Assembly (NCBI GenBank): GCA_001880285.1
Contig: CP016269.1
Location: 620,001 to 684,000, forward strand
Source: Flavobacteriaceae bacterium UJ101
Lineage (GTDB): Bacteria > Bacteroidota > Bacteroidia > Flavobacteriales > UJ101
Length of the DNA: 64,000 nt
Direction of reading: 5' to 3'
This document shows, in pieces, positions 42,238-50,945 of this stretch. A program made the position numbers and the translations under genes. Each line of letters starts with the position of its first letter. Position 1 is the first letter of the stretch. Below the pieces are notes generated by a model that was not told the DNA's origin, searched no databases, and was given only the letters and a program-made list of their open reading frames with translations.

Positions 42238-44646
42238 TTATTTTTTATTATCAGTTAAAATTTCAAAAGAATTCCCTTTTAAAATCAGTTCTAACTGATT
42301 TTCATTAATTTTAAATCCTTGACCAAAATTGGTCTTCAGTTTTCTGTAGGATTTTGTTTGTGGTAATGTTATACTTACCTTTTCAGTTGATTCTCCGGCA
42401 TTAAGAGCCGTAATCACAGTATTATCCATATAGTGACGCATAAACACTAACACATTCTGATCTGCATATAGAATTTTAGTATCCCCATAAATTAACGCCA
42501 TATTATTTTCACGCAAATGTGTTAATTTTTTGGTTTTCTCTAACAACTCTTTTCGTTCTGAAATAACCCATGGACGTTGGTCTGAACCATTTGCAATATC
42601 AAATTCCATCATACGACGATTATCAGGATCATCTGCTCCTGGCATTCCAAATTCATCTCCTTGATAGATTACTGGAACTCCTGGAGCTGTCAAATTAAAT
42701 GCCATTACAATTCCTGTCTTTTTAAAGCCTAATGGATTCTTATTCAATGTTTTCTTAATCCAAGCTGTCTTATGTGTATCTTCTCCATCTGCAAAGGAGC
42801 CATCACCCATTGAAGTAATTCTAATTTTATCATGATTTCCTGAAATCGTTCCCATAATATTATGAGATCCATAATAAAATAGATTTTCTTCTAAAGCTAT
42901 TTTTAAATCTTTCATAGAAATTTTAGGATTCGTAACCGAATTACTCAAATGATGGTATAAACTAAATTCAAATTGTGCATCTAACATTCCGTTGTTTACA
43001 TATGAATTCACCATTTCATGAGAGCCATAGGTTTCTCCTATCTGATAAATACTCCTATTTTCGGGCAATATAACTTGTTCTTTTAATTTTTTAGTTAATG
43101 TTCTCCAAAATTCATTTTGAATATGCTTAGTAGCATCATGACGGAAACCATCAATTTCATAATTTTTAAACCAATATACTGCACTATCCGTCATTTGATC
43201 TACTACTTCAGGTTTTGAAAAATCTAAGGAAGGAATATGTTTATCAAACCATGTTGTAAAACGCTGTGCATCAAATTTTCGAATATTATCCGTTCCATCA
43301 GGTAATTTTGCTTTGGTAATCCAATCAGGATGTTCTTTTAAAACAGGATGATTTAAATGAACATGATTGGCTACATAATCTACTAAAATATTGATATTAC
43401 GCTTATGCGCTTCTTCTATTAATTCTTTGAAGTCTTCTTCTGTACCAAAACGAGGATCAATCTTTGAAGAGGAAACAGGCCAATAACCATGGTACCCTGA
43501 AAATTTGGTTTTAATATAATCGGTATCCAGCAAACCGTATCCTTCATCAGGGTTTTGAACTACTGGGGATAACCAAATGGTATTCACCCCTAAATTTGTA
43601 AAGAAACCTTCTTTTACTTTTTCTGTAATTCCTTTTAGGTCTCCTCCTTGAAAATCGGCTTCGGGTTTTACTTCAGGTTCCCCTACTTGAAAATTATTAG
43701 ATGGATCAGCATCTTTAAAACGGTCTATCATTAAAGAATACATGATGTATTTTCTTTTATCAGTACGAGGTAGCTCATCTACCTTTTCAATTGGAATTCC
43801 TTTGTGTAACGGAATCAATATATCATTGGCTACACCTGATTTATTATTATAAGCATAAACACGTATAAAAGAACGTGTTGCTTCTTCTGCTTCTTGAGGT
43901 ACTTTCCCTTGTAATTCTTTTCCTTTGGATAATGAAATAAATTGATTGTTATAAAAAGCTAAAAAATTCACTTCTTGATCGGCTATAATTTTCCATTTCT
44001 TTTGATTTCCAACTGTCGTAATAAAAGGTTTTATTGCATCTAAATCTCCTACAGAAAAAGTAGAATTATAACCTCCTACTCCATTACTAACCTTTTTAGG
44101 GTTGGTTGGATCAATAAATTCTTTATCTCCTTCTACAAAACAATATTGATAGTTTCCTGGATTTAACATCACAGTGAATTGGTATTTTCCATCCTTTAAA
44201 ACCAAGGGATTTGCATTAACATCCCATCCATTAAAGGATCCCTTAACTTGTAATTTTTTATATTTTTTATCAGGTGTAAAACTAAAGGTATAAGGTATAC
44301 GAGATGTATTTCTAACTGGAATATCATAATGCTGTTGATCAAATTCTACAGAAACATAATCGATCGAATTATTCATTTTCCCTGAGAAAGTAATTATTCC
44401 ACTATCATTTTTAATCAGTTTTAAACCTTCGGGAAGACGAATAATTTTAGCTTTACTTCCTTCAATAAAATAATCACTTAGATTAACGGTTGTTTCTTCT
44501 GTCCCTAACTGAATCAATGAAGCCAAATCTTGTAAAACTGGATTTTCTTTTGATTCTCCTGCATGTTCTCTCTCTAATTGTGTTTTGTTAGCTTTACAAG
44601 CTATTACAATAACACCTAATAATATGCTTAGAATAATCTTTCTCAT
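42238..44646 (-). CDS. GH13 glycoside hydrolase lipoprotein with N-terminal CBM48-like domain
   Basis: The 802-residue protein starts at the ATG ending at 44646, which puts the signal peptide (RKIILSILLGVIVIAC) at the N-terminus. A carbohydrate-binding E-set domain follows (KLQVKGSFNGWDVNANPLVL...GNYQYCFVEG, about 130-200). The GH13 domain from about 310 has the nucleophile in DGFRHDATKHI near 502, the acid/base in GETYGS near 538 and the third carboxylate in SGNHDKIR near 605. The pattern fits cyclomaltodextrinase/neopullulanase or SusA-like alpha-glucan hydrolases. It is cotranscribed with the GH13 gene downstream. Confidence 0.9.
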   Translation of the reverse strand: MRKIILSILLGVIVIACKANKTQLEREHAGESKENPVLQDLASLIQLGTEETTVNLSDYFIEGSKAKIIRLPEGLKLIKNDSGIITFSGKMNNSIDYVSVEFDQQHYDIPVRNTSRIPYTFSFTPDKKYKKLQVKGSFNGWDVNANPLVLKDGKYQFTVMLNPGNYQYCFVEGDKEFIDPTNPKKVSNGVGGYNSTFSVGDLDAIKPFITTVGNQKKWKIIADQEVNFLAFYNNQFISLSKGKELQGKVPQEAEEATRSFIRVYAYNNKSGVANDILIPLHKGIPIEKVDELPRTDKRKYIMYSLMIDRFKDADPSNNFQVGEPEVKPEADFQGGDLKGITEKVKEGFFTNLGVNTIWLSPVVQNPDEGYGLLDTDYIKTKFSGYHGYWPVSSSKIDPRFGTEEDFKELIEEAHKRNINILVDYVANHVHLNHPVLKEHPDWITKAKLPDGTDNIRKFDAQRFTTWFDKHIPSLDFSKPEVVDQMTDSAVYWFKNYEIDGFRHDATKHIQNEFWRTLTKKLKEQVILPENRSIYQIGETYGSHEMVNSYVNNGMLDAQFEFSLYHHLSNSVTNPKISMKDLKIALEENLFYYGSHNIMGTISGNHDKIRITSMGDGSFADGEDTHKTAWIKKTLNKNPLGFKKTGIVMAFNLTAPGVPVIYQGDEFGMPGADDPDNRRMMEFDIANGSDQRPWVISERKELLEKTKKLTHLRENNMALIYGDTKILYADQNVLVFMRHYMDNTVITALNAGESTEKVSITLPQTKSYRKLKTNFGQGFKINENQLELILKGNSFEILTDNKK

Positions 44647-44689
44647 TATATATACTATTTGATCTCTCATTAATTCCTTTTAAAAAAAC

Positions 44690-44716
44690 AAAACCGCTTT
44701 AAAGTTAAGCGGTTTT
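44690..44716 (-). terminator. Intrinsic terminator of the BadF-type kinase gene
   Basis: A perfect 10-bp stem (AAAACCGCTT/AAGCGGTTTT) lies between the kinase stop and the GH13 gene, followed by GTTTTTTT on the minus strand. It separates the two transcripts. Confidence 0.8.
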
Positions 44717-44736
44717 TATTAATTTTCATATCATTT

Positions 44737-45612
44737 TTATGCTTTTACTTGATCTAAATCAGGTAAAATATATAATTTATGGTATTGTACTAAACTATCG
44801 ATCGGTTTTCGAACTACAACTCCAATATTTAAATGGAATTCAGCAGCTACAGACTTTAATGTTTCTTCATAATAATAGGCAACTGATCCTATAAAATTAA
44901 TCTCTGAACTACGTGCTTCTGGATATGGTAATACTTGATTCACAAAAAATTCACGTAAAGACTCATATACTAATTTTTGAATAAATGGTTCGTATTTATG
45001 ATCTGCTACGAAGCGACTAAAAGATGCTAAATATTTATTAGCAAATTTATTTTTATAAACATTTTCATTTAAATCATCAATGGTAATTCCGTAACGTTCA
45101 TCAAATGCTCTTCTTAAATGTTTAGGCATTTTTTTGAGAAAATAAGCTTGCAATAATCGTTTCCCCAAATTATTTCCACTTCCCTCGTCTCCTAAAATAA
45201 AAGCAAGTGAAGGTGTTTCTTCTCTCAATGTATTTCCATCAAAATAGCAAGAATTTGAACCTGTTCCTAAAATACATACTACAGCTGGCTTACCATTATA
45301 AGCGGCATAAGCTGCTGCTAATAAGTCATGATCTACAATAGACTTTGTTTTTGGGAAGACAGTGGTTAATGCATTTTTAACTACCTTGTTTAAATGAGGG
45401 GCAGAACATCCAGCTCCATAAAAAAATATGTGCGTAAGGCTATCAGCCACTTCCATTAACGATTCACTCTTCTTTAATTCTTGAATAATATCTTCTGAAC
45501 TTATAAAATAAGGATTAAACCCTATTGTATTTGTTCTGAAAACTTCTGTTCCTTCTTTTTCAAGTACAATCCAGTCACTTTTAGTGGAACCGCTATCAAC
45601 TATTGCTATCAT
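44737..45612 (-). CDS. BadF/BadG/BcrA-type N-acetylglucosamine kinase-like protein
   Basis: The 291-residue protein of the ASKHA ATPase fold begins IAIVDSGSTKSDWIVLE, the phosphate-1 motif, and has CILGTGSNSCYF (phosphate-2), LGDEGSGNNLGKRLL and NFIGSVAYYY near the C-terminus (adenosine region). This set is typical of the bacterial relatives of human N-acetylglucosamine kinase. They phosphorylate amino sugars such as GlcNAc released during cell-wall recycling. The exact substrate is assumed from family. A terminator separates it from the GH13 genes. Confidence 0.82.
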   Translation of the reverse strand: MIAIVDSGSTKSDWIVLEKEGTEVFRTNTIGFNPYFISSEDIIQELKKSESLMEVADSLTHIFFYGAGCSAPHLNKVVKNALTTVFPKTKSIVDHDLLAAAYAAYNGKPAVVCILGTGSNSCYFDGNTLREETPSLAFILGDEGSGNNLGKRLLQAYFLKKMPKHLRRAFDERYGITIDDLNENVYKNKFANKYLASFSRFVADHKYEPFIQKLVYESLREFFVNQVLPYPEARSSEINFIGSVAYYYEETLKSVAAEFHLNIGVVVRKPIDSLVQYHKLYILPDLDQVKA

Positions 45613-45714
45613 AATGTATTATTGGCTGTATATTTTTCTATTTTGTAAATATAAAAAGATCACTTTTATAAAGCAAACTTTTTTCGTGTACATATCACAC
45701 TAATTTTACTACAA

Positions 45715-46224
45715 CTATATTTCAGGATACTTAACACATTCTATATGCATATAATTTACGACTTTATAAAAGGCATTTAAAATACACTCTTCATCGCTTG
45801 TTAACATCACTATTTCTATTTGTTGAAATAGGTCGATTAGATTAATCGGAAGCATGAAAAAAAATCTTGAGAACTGATTTAAATCATCCAATGTTATAGA
45901 CAAAGGATTAGACACTTTATAAAACCATTTTTGATCTTCATTTTCAATTAATTTGGGCGTTATAAATTGATAGCTTTCTTTTTGATTTAAAGACTCATCT
46001 ATTAAAATTTTTTTATACACCTTCATTAATTTCAAATAAGCTTCATTCTCTAAATATTGCGTATGCAAACAATTTTCAAGACATTGAACTATAAACAACC
46101 GCTTCTCTTTTAGAGACAACATTTTAATTTTTCTTACTAAATCTTTATTAGGAAAGGTTTTCTCAAATCGTATATTTTCTTCCTCCAAAGGTGTTTTCTT
46201 CTTAAAAAAGGACTTTATATTCAT
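45715..46224 (-). CDS. Hypothetical protein
   Basis: I do not recognise this 169-residue protein. The ATG ending at 46224 (NIKSFFKKKTPLEEE) is preferred to one 16 codons upstream, because the extension overlaps a palindromic repeat region and would add only a short hydrophobic tail. The protein is soluble, rich in Lys, Glu, Leu and Ile, probably helical, with no signal peptide. Four cysteines are scattered. It sits alone between the kinase gene and a dispersed palindromic repeat. Confidence 0.5.
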   Translation of the reverse strand: MNIKSFFKKKTPLEEENIRFEKTFPNKDLVRKIKMLSLKEKRLFIVQCLENCLHTQYLENEAYLKLMKVYKKILIDESLNQKESYQFITPKLIENEDQKWFYKVSNPLSITLDDLNQFSRFFFMLPINLIDLFQQIEIVMLTSDEECILNAFYKVVNYMHIECVKYPEI

Positions 46225-46265
46225 GATCTTTTCTATTATTATAAATTGCGGGTTATGGATTATAA

Positions 46266-46350
46266 ATGTCATTCCGAATTTATTTCGGAATCCAGTTTAG
46301 TCACTTTTATAATAAAATAATAAGATTCCAAATCAAGTTTGGAATGACAT
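46266..46350. repeat. Palindromic repeat element of the ATTCCGAA type
   Basis: An 85-base element is bounded by ATGTCATTCC (46266-46275) and its reverse complement GGAATGACAT (46341-46350). Inside lie two smaller hairpins, ATTCCGAA/TTCGGAAT at 46271-46291 and ATTCCAA/TTGGAAT near 46325-46345. Similar GTCATTCCGAA palindromes are dispersed in many Bacteroidota genomes. It may work as a terminator or be a non-autonomous mobile repeat. Confidence 0.6.
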
Positions 46351-46468
46351 TTTTTATTCATCACTATGTATCCTGAATACCTAATAATTTCTTTTTTTTC
46401 TTCCTGTCTTTTTTCTTTTTCTTACGACAAACTAATATTATGTTATACAAAAATACTTATTTTAGCCT

Positions 46469-47122
46469 ATGTTTTTTCATCAACACCCATATAAACCGTA
46501 TTTATATCCTGGAGTTCAAAAAATTATAGTAGGAACGCTACCTCCTCCACGTTTTTCAACAGGTATATTGAAACCTCATGATGTTGATTTTTGTTACGGA
46601 AGTCAAGATGGTTTATTATGGAAAATATTGGATCATATTTATAATCTAAATTTATCTTTTGAAAATACATTTCAAGCTATTGAGGAACGAAAATTATTTT
46701 TAAAAACCAGAAAATTAGGTATTTGTGATATAGTAGCGAGTTGTGAGCGTGATAAAATAGATGCTTCTGATTTGGGCATGAAAAATATTCAACTTCGTAA
46801 TCTCATTCGCTATCTTCATGAATATCCTAGCATTAAAACACTACTTTTTACAGGGGGAAATTCAAAAAATGGTCCAGAATATTTTTTCAGAAAACATTTA
46901 AAGAAACATACAATACCACTTCATTTGGTTTCTGATCAAATTCCACGAATTCATACATTTTCTTTAAATAATAGACAAATTGAAACTGTTTCATTAACGG
47001 CACCTTCTGGATCTGCTAATCGGGCTATTGGAAGCTATCCTGAATATAAAGCAAAAAAAGTATTGAACCCCACATACAATACTTTTGATTTTCGCATAGA
47101 CCAGTATACACCTTATTTTTAG
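46469..47122 (+). CDS. Uracil-DNA glycosylase superfamily protein
   Basis: The 217-residue protein has the superfamily order of motifs: KIIVGTLPPPRFS near residue 19, the following DVDFCYGSQDGLLW, GICDIVASCERDKIDASD, and a C-terminal TAPSGSANRAIGSY in the position of the H-P-S-P/L loop. This is the UDG-like family common in Bacteroidota, whose substrate is not established. Action on uracil or other damaged bases is inferred from fold only. It converges with the VOC gene with a four-base gap. Confidence 0.65.
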   Translation: MFFHQHPYKPYLYPGVQKIIVGTLPPPRFSTGILKPHDVDFCYGSQDGLLWKILDHIYNLNLSFENTFQAIEERKLFLKTRKLGICDIVASCERDKIDASDLGMKNIQLRNLIRYLHEYPSIKTLLFTGGNSKNGPEYFFRKHLKKHTIPLHLVSDQIPRIHTFSLNNRQIETVSLTAPSGSANRAIGSYPEYKAKKVLNPTYNTFDFRIDQYTPYF

Positions 47123-47126
47123 CCCC

Positions 47127-47501
47127 TTATTTCATGGAATGCAATCCAATTACATTTCCTTCTGTATCTCTAATCATTGATACAAACCCATGTTCTCCAA
47201 TACTCATTTTAGGATTCACAATTTCACCTCCATTTTCAGAAGCTCGTTTTTCTTCTACAGCGCAATCTTCACAATTAAAATAAACAAGAGTTCCATTTCC
47301 TGAAGGTTTATTGAAATCAGCTTTTACTAACGCTCCTGCAGCCGAGGGAGCATTTTCTTCCCATGGGAAAGCAAACATTTGTAAATGTTCATTTGATAAA
47401 TCCATAAACTCTTTAACCTCAAATACGTTTTGATAAAACGTTTTGGCCCGATCCATGTCATCTACATAAATTTCAAACCAGCCAACCATATTTTTCTTCA
47501 T
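47127..47501 (-). CDS. VOC (glyoxalase/bleomycin resistance) family protein
   Basis: The 124-residue single VOC domain shows GWFEIYVDDMDRAKTFYQNVF at the N-terminus and the paired GFVSMIRDTEGNVIGLHSMK at the C-terminus, the classic beta-alpha-beta-beta-beta ends of the fold. Family members bind a metal and include glyoxalases, dioxygenases and antibiotic-binding proteins. The substrate is unknown. It lies beside, but opposite to, the arsenic operon. Confidence 0.85.
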   Translation of the reverse strand: MKKNMVGWFEIYVDDMDRAKTFYQNVFEVKEFMDLSNEHLQMFAFPWEENAPSAAGALVKADFNKPSGNGTLVYFNCEDCAVEEKRASENGGEIVNPKMSIGEHGFVSMIRDTEGNVIGLHSMK

Positions 47502-47705
47502 AATTAAATATTTTTAAATTGATCTCTTAATATACTCCATTTTTCTATCTTATTAAAAAAAATAATTATAAACTTAATGTAATAACATCTTCAAAATCAT
47601 ACTTTATTTTAGAAGAATCTATTATGTCTTTCTATTATAAAATCCGTTCCAATTAACAAAATATACAACGAACGGATTAAAAGAATAAAATTTTATACTT
47701 TAAAT

Positions 47706-47740
47706 TTTGCTATAAAAATTATTCATCGTAATATTGCGAT
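47706..47740 (+). promoter_or_regulatory. arsR promoter overlapped by an ArsR operator
   Basis: TTTG at 47706-47709, a 19-base spacer and TAATATTG at 47729-47736 form the promoter. The near-palindrome ATCGTAATATTGCGAT (47725-47740) covers the -7 box entirely, so bound ArsR would block polymerase. Confidence 0.7.
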
Positions 47741-47754
47741 AATAAATTATATAA

Positions 47755-48084
47755 ATGGGTATCACAAAGACTGAAATATATAAGTCAAAACACAACGAAA
47801 TGGCTAAAATGCTTAAAGCAATAGCTCATCCGGCTCGTTTAGCGATTATTGAATATATAAGCCAACAAGATTCTTGTATTTGTGGAGACATTGTAGAACA
47901 ATTAGATTTGGCTCAAAGTACGGTTTCTCAACATTTAAAGGAACTAAAAAAAGTAGCCATCATAAAAGGTGATGTTGGTTCTAAATCTCCTTGTTATTGC
48001 CTTAATGAAGAAGTTTTAATTCAATATAGAACTATCTTTGATCAATTATTTAACATAGAAGTATGTAAAAATCAAAACTGTTAA
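47755..48084 (+). CDS. arsR: ArsR family metalloregulator
   Basis: This 109-residue winged-helix repressor has LKAIAHPARLAIIEYI, the cysteine pair SCICGDIVEQL in the sensing helix region, and the recognition helix LAQSTVSQHLKELKKV. It ends with further cysteines (SPCYC and KVCKNQNC-like KNQNC). The CxC in this position is the usual As(III)/Sb(III) site. Two matching palindromes, before arsR and before the next gene, support autoregulation and control of the whole operon. Confidence 0.93.
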   Translation: MGITKTEIYKSKHNEMAKMLKAIAHPARLAIIEYISQQDSCICGDIVEQLDLAQSTVSQHLKELKKVAIIKGDVGSKSPCYCLNEEVLIQYRTIFDQLFNIEVCKNQNC

Positions 48085-48101
48085 AAAATTTAAAATACAA
48101 C

Positions 48102-48117
48102 ATCGTAATATTACGAT
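48102..48117 (+). promoter_or_regulatory. Second ArsR operator, upstream of the DUF6428 gene
   Basis: ATCGTAATATTACGAT is a perfect 16-base palindrome, differing from the arsR operator by one base. It lies 19 bases before the DUF6428 start codon and implies a second ArsR-controlled promoter inside the operon. Confidence 0.7.
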
Positions 48118-48136
48118 AATATAAAAAATACACATC

Positions 48137-48616
48137 ATGAAAACAACTAATGAATTTTTAAATGTATTAATTGAAAATCCTAATAAAATATTAGAGTTTG
48201 AATATACAGAAGGAAAATTTGCTCGAAAAGATTATCATTTAACTGAATTTAAAAATGTGACTTTTGACACTGTAGATTGTGGCGGTGTTGCAAATAAGTG
48301 GGAAGAAACTCATATTCAAATATGGGAAAATGAGGAATTTGAAGCTAATCATAGTGTTGACACAACAAAAGCTTTAAAAATATTTGAAATTGTTGAAAAA
48401 ACACGTCCAACTTTTAAGGAGACGGAAATCAAATTTGAATACGGGAATGCTGAGTTTCATACTGCTGTGATGGGAATAAAAGGGATTGCTATTCATGCTG
48501 ACAAAGTAGTTGTAAAATTGTTTAATGAGAACACTACTTGTAAGGCTAAAGATCGAGCAACAACGAAGGAAGAAAAAGAAGCAGCTTGTTGTGCTCCTGC
48601 TTCAGGATGTTGTTAA
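48137..48616 (+). CDS. DUF6428 family protein with cysteine-rich tail
   Basis: The 159-residue soluble protein starts TTNEFLNVLIENPNKILEFEY and contains VDCGGVANKWEETHIQIWEN. It ends with ACCAPASGCC, four cysteines in two pairs. I recognise it as the DUF6428 family found between arsR and arsC in Bacteroidota. The function is not known. The vicinal cysteine pairs at the very end would suit binding of trivalent arsenic, so a chaperone or buffering role is a reasonable guess. Confidence 0.8.
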   Translation: MKTTNEFLNVLIENPNKILEFEYTEGKFARKDYHLTEFKNVTFDTVDCGGVANKWEETHIQIWENEEFEANHSVDTTKALKIFEIVEKTRPTFKETEIKFEYGNAEFHTAVMGIKGIAIHADKVVVKLFNENTTCKAKDRATTKEEKEAACCAPASGCC

Positions 48617-48625
48617 AAATATTCC

Positions 48626-49237
48626 ATGAAAGTTAACACCAATCATTGGAATAAAATTCGATATACTTTTTACCAGCCATTTTATGATATAATGACTGGT
48701 ATCTTCAAATCGTATCGTAAAAAATCTATTAATCAACTTGCCTTAAACTCTAATGATAAAATTTTAATATTAGGTGCGGGTACGGGACTAGATTTACCTT
48801 TTTTAAAGAATCAAAAAAATATAACTGCCATAGATATCACTCCTTCTATGTTAAAAAAATTAGATAAAAGGGGCAAAAAATATCAACTAAATGTTGATTC
48901 ACATGTAATGGATGGTCAAAATCTAGCTTTTGAAAACAATACCTTTGATTGTGTTATCTTACATTTGGTTATTGCTGTCATTCCAGATCCTGTTAAAACG
49001 ATACAAGAAGTAGAACGTGTTTTAAAACCGAATGGTAAATATACCATTTTAGATAAATTCATTTCTAAAAATTCTCATCCCAGTTTCATACGAAAATTAT
49101 TAAATCCTATCACCAATTTTTTATTTTCAAATATAAACCGTGATATACATAAAATTATATCAAATACTAACCTAATCATAAAAAATGAACAAAACTTAAA
49201 CTTAAGTTTTAAAATTATTCAAGGAATTAAACCTTAA
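48626..49237 (+). CDS. Class I SAM-dependent methyltransferase in arsenic operon
   Basis: The 203-residue protein has motif I ILGAGTGLDLPFL, followed by AIDITPSMLKKL, HVMDGQNLAFENNTFDCVILHLV and EVERVLKPNGKYTILDKF, a typical UbiE/phospholipid-type methyltransferase. It lacks the conserved cysteines of ArsM arsenite methyltransferases; the only cysteine is in FDCVIL. It lies 9 bases after the DUF6428 gene and 6 bases before arsC, so it belongs to the operon. Whether it methylates arsenic, a lipid or a small molecule cannot be decided. Confidence 0.8.
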   Translation: MKVNTNHWNKIRYTFYQPFYDIMTGIFKSYRKKSINQLALNSNDKILILGAGTGLDLPFLKNQKNITAIDITPSMLKKLDKRGKKYQLNVDSHVMDGQNLAFENNTFDCVILHLVIAVIPDPVKTIQEVERVLKPNGKYTILDKFISKNSHPSFIRKLLNPITNFLFSNINRDIHKIISNTNLIIKNEQNLNLSFKIIQGIKP

Positions 49238-49243
49238 AATTAT

Positions 49244-49870
49244 ATGTTATTTAAAAAAATCAATCAAAACATTGAGTCTTTTAATGAAAATTTCGATTCT
49301 ATTTCTAAAGATCGAAAAGAAAAACTCAATACTTTAACACAGTATATTCAAGAAAAATTAGATCAAAATCAACTACCGAAATTGATTGTAATTTGTACTC
49401 ATAATTCTCGAAGAAGTCATTTAGGACAATTATGGTTGGCTGCTGGTGCTGATTATTATGGTTTACAAATCGAAACCTATTCTGGTGGGACTGAAGCAAC
49501 AGCATTTCATCCTAATGCGATAAAAGCTATGCAAAATTTAGGTTTTGAAATCTTAACTGAAAATAAAGAAAATTCAAATCCTACTTACCAAATTAAATGG
49601 AAAGAAGACCAACTTCCTTATCATGCTTTTTCAAAACGTTTTGAAGACACCCCTAATCCAACTGAAAAATTTTCAGCGATTATGGTTTGTTCAGAAGCTG
49701 ATGAAGGTTGTCCTTTTGTTCCTGGTACTGATTTTAGAATTGCTTTACCTTTTGACGACCCTAAGGCATTTGATAATACAGAATTAGAATCAGATAAATA
49801 CATTGAACGTGCTCGACAAATAGGTACTGAAATGATGTATGTATTGTATAACGTAACAAAAAAATCATAA
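49244..49870 (+). CDS. arsC: Arsenate reductase, low-molecular-weight phosphatase type
   Basis: The 208-residue protein has the CX5R phosphatase loop as CTHNSRRS near residue 51, followed by YSGGTEATAFHP, and a later FSAIMVCSEADEGCPFVPG. It is longer than the roughly 140-residue thioredoxin-coupled ArsC, matching the Bacteroidota form annotated as protein-tyrosine-phosphatase. In this operon it most likely reduces As(V) to As(III). Its stop overlaps the next ATG by one base. Confidence 0.85.
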   Translation: MLFKKINQNIESFNENFDSISKDRKEKLNTLTQYIQEKLDQNQLPKLIVICTHNSRRSHLGQLWLAAGADYYGLQIETYSGGTEATAFHPNAIKAMQNLGFEILTENKENSNPTYQIKWKEDQLPYHAFSKRFEDTPNPTEKFSAIMVCSEADEGCPFVPGTDFRIALPFDDPKAFDNTELESDKYIERARQIGTEMMYVLYNVTKKS

Positions 49871-50922
49871 TGAAAAATAAGAAACAAATTGCTTTTTTTG
49901 AGCGCTATTTAACGTTATGGGTTATACTTTGTATAATTCTTGGAATTGGATTAGGCAAGTTTGCTGGCGAAGCTATTATTCCTCTAAGTGACTGGAATAT
50001 CAATTCAATTAATATTCCTATTGCTATTTTAGTTTTCTTCATGATCTTTCCGATGATGGTTCAAATTGATTTTAATTCTTTGAAAAACATCAGAAAAAAT
50101 AGTAAAGGACTAGGGCTTACTTTAGCAATCAATTGGTTGATCAAACCTTTTACCATGGCTTTTTTTGCATGGTTGTTCTTTAGTAATATATATGATGCTT
50201 TTCTAACGCCAGAACAAGCATCAGAATATATTGCAGGAGCTATTATATTAGGCGCAGCACCCTGTACTGCAATGGTTTTTGTTTGGTCTTACTTATCGGA
50301 TGGAGATCCTAACTACACATTAGTACAAGTATCTGTAAACGATCTTATTTTATTAGTCGCTTTTATTCCTATTGTAAAACTTTTATTAGATGTAACGAAT
50401 GTTGAAATTCCTTTTGATGTTCTTTTTACTTCTGTCATTGTTTTTGTTGTAATTCCTTTAGTTAGTGGTTTTTTAGTCAATCAATTATTAATTAAGCTAA
50501 AAGGAGAAGCTTGGTTTAAGAGTACTTTCCTACCAAAATTAAAGCCATTTTCAATTTTTGCTTTATTAACCACTTTAATTTTAATTTTTGCTTTTCAAGG
50601 AAATCAAATTGTAGAAAATCCTTTTCATATCTTACTCATCGCAATACCTTTAACGATTCAAACTTATTTTATTTTCTTTATTTCGTGGTATATAGGAAAG
50701 AATTGGTTAAAAATACCTTACTGTATTAATGCTCCTTCTGGAATGATTGGAGCCAGTAATTTCTTTGAATTAGCTGTTGCCGTTGCAATTTCTTTATTTG
50801 GATTAAACTCTGGAGCAACACTAGCTACGGTTGTAGGAGTTTTAATTGAAGTTCCGATTATGCTTTCTTTAGTTTCTTTTGCTAATCGAAATCATTATAA
50901 AATAAAAAGTCCTAAAAACTAA
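49870..50922 (+). CDS. acr3: ACR3 family arsenite efflux transporter
   Basis: This inner-membrane transporter of 350 residues has about ten membrane segments. The Acr3 features FFMIFPMMVQIDF, ILGAAPCTAMVFVWSYL with the essential cysteine, SVNDLILL and GASNFFELAVAVAISLFG are present. It exports As(III), the product of the arsC encoded upstream, completing a detoxification pathway. One-base overlap with arsC shows translational coupling. A terminator overlaps its stop codon. Confidence 0.95.
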   Translation: MKNKKQIAFFERYLTLWVILCIILGIGLGKFAGEAIIPLSDWNINSINIPIAILVFFMIFPMMVQIDFNSLKNIRKNSKGLGLTLAINWLIKPFTMAFFAWLFFSNIYDAFLTPEQASEYIAGAIILGAAPCTAMVFVWSYLSDGDPNYTLVQVSVNDLILLVAFIPIVKLLLDVTNVEIPFDVLFTSVIVFVVIPLVSGFLVNQLLIKLKGEAWFKSTFLPKLKPFSIFALLTTLILIFAFQGNQIVENPFHILLIAIPLTIQTYFIFFISWYIGKNWLKIPYCINAPSGMIGASNFFELAVAVAISLFGLNSGATLATVVGVLIEVPIMLSLVSFANRNHYKIKSPKN

Positions 50923-50936
50923 TTTTAGGACTTTTT
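50904..50936 (+). terminator. Intrinsic terminator of the arsenic operon
   Basis: A perfect 14-bp stem (arms 50904-50917 and 50923-50936, core AGTCCT/AGGACT) ends in five Ts. Its left arm lies inside the last codons of acr3, and the acr3 stop codon is in the loop. Confidence 0.8.
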
Positions 50937-50945
50937 CCACAAACT

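Noticed and set aside
48626-49237. ArsM arsenite methyltransferase
   Set aside because: The conserved cysteines of ArsM are absent; only a generic SAM methyltransferase call is supported.
49621-49887. 88-residue minus-strand frame over arsC
   Set aside because: Antisense shadow of arsC.
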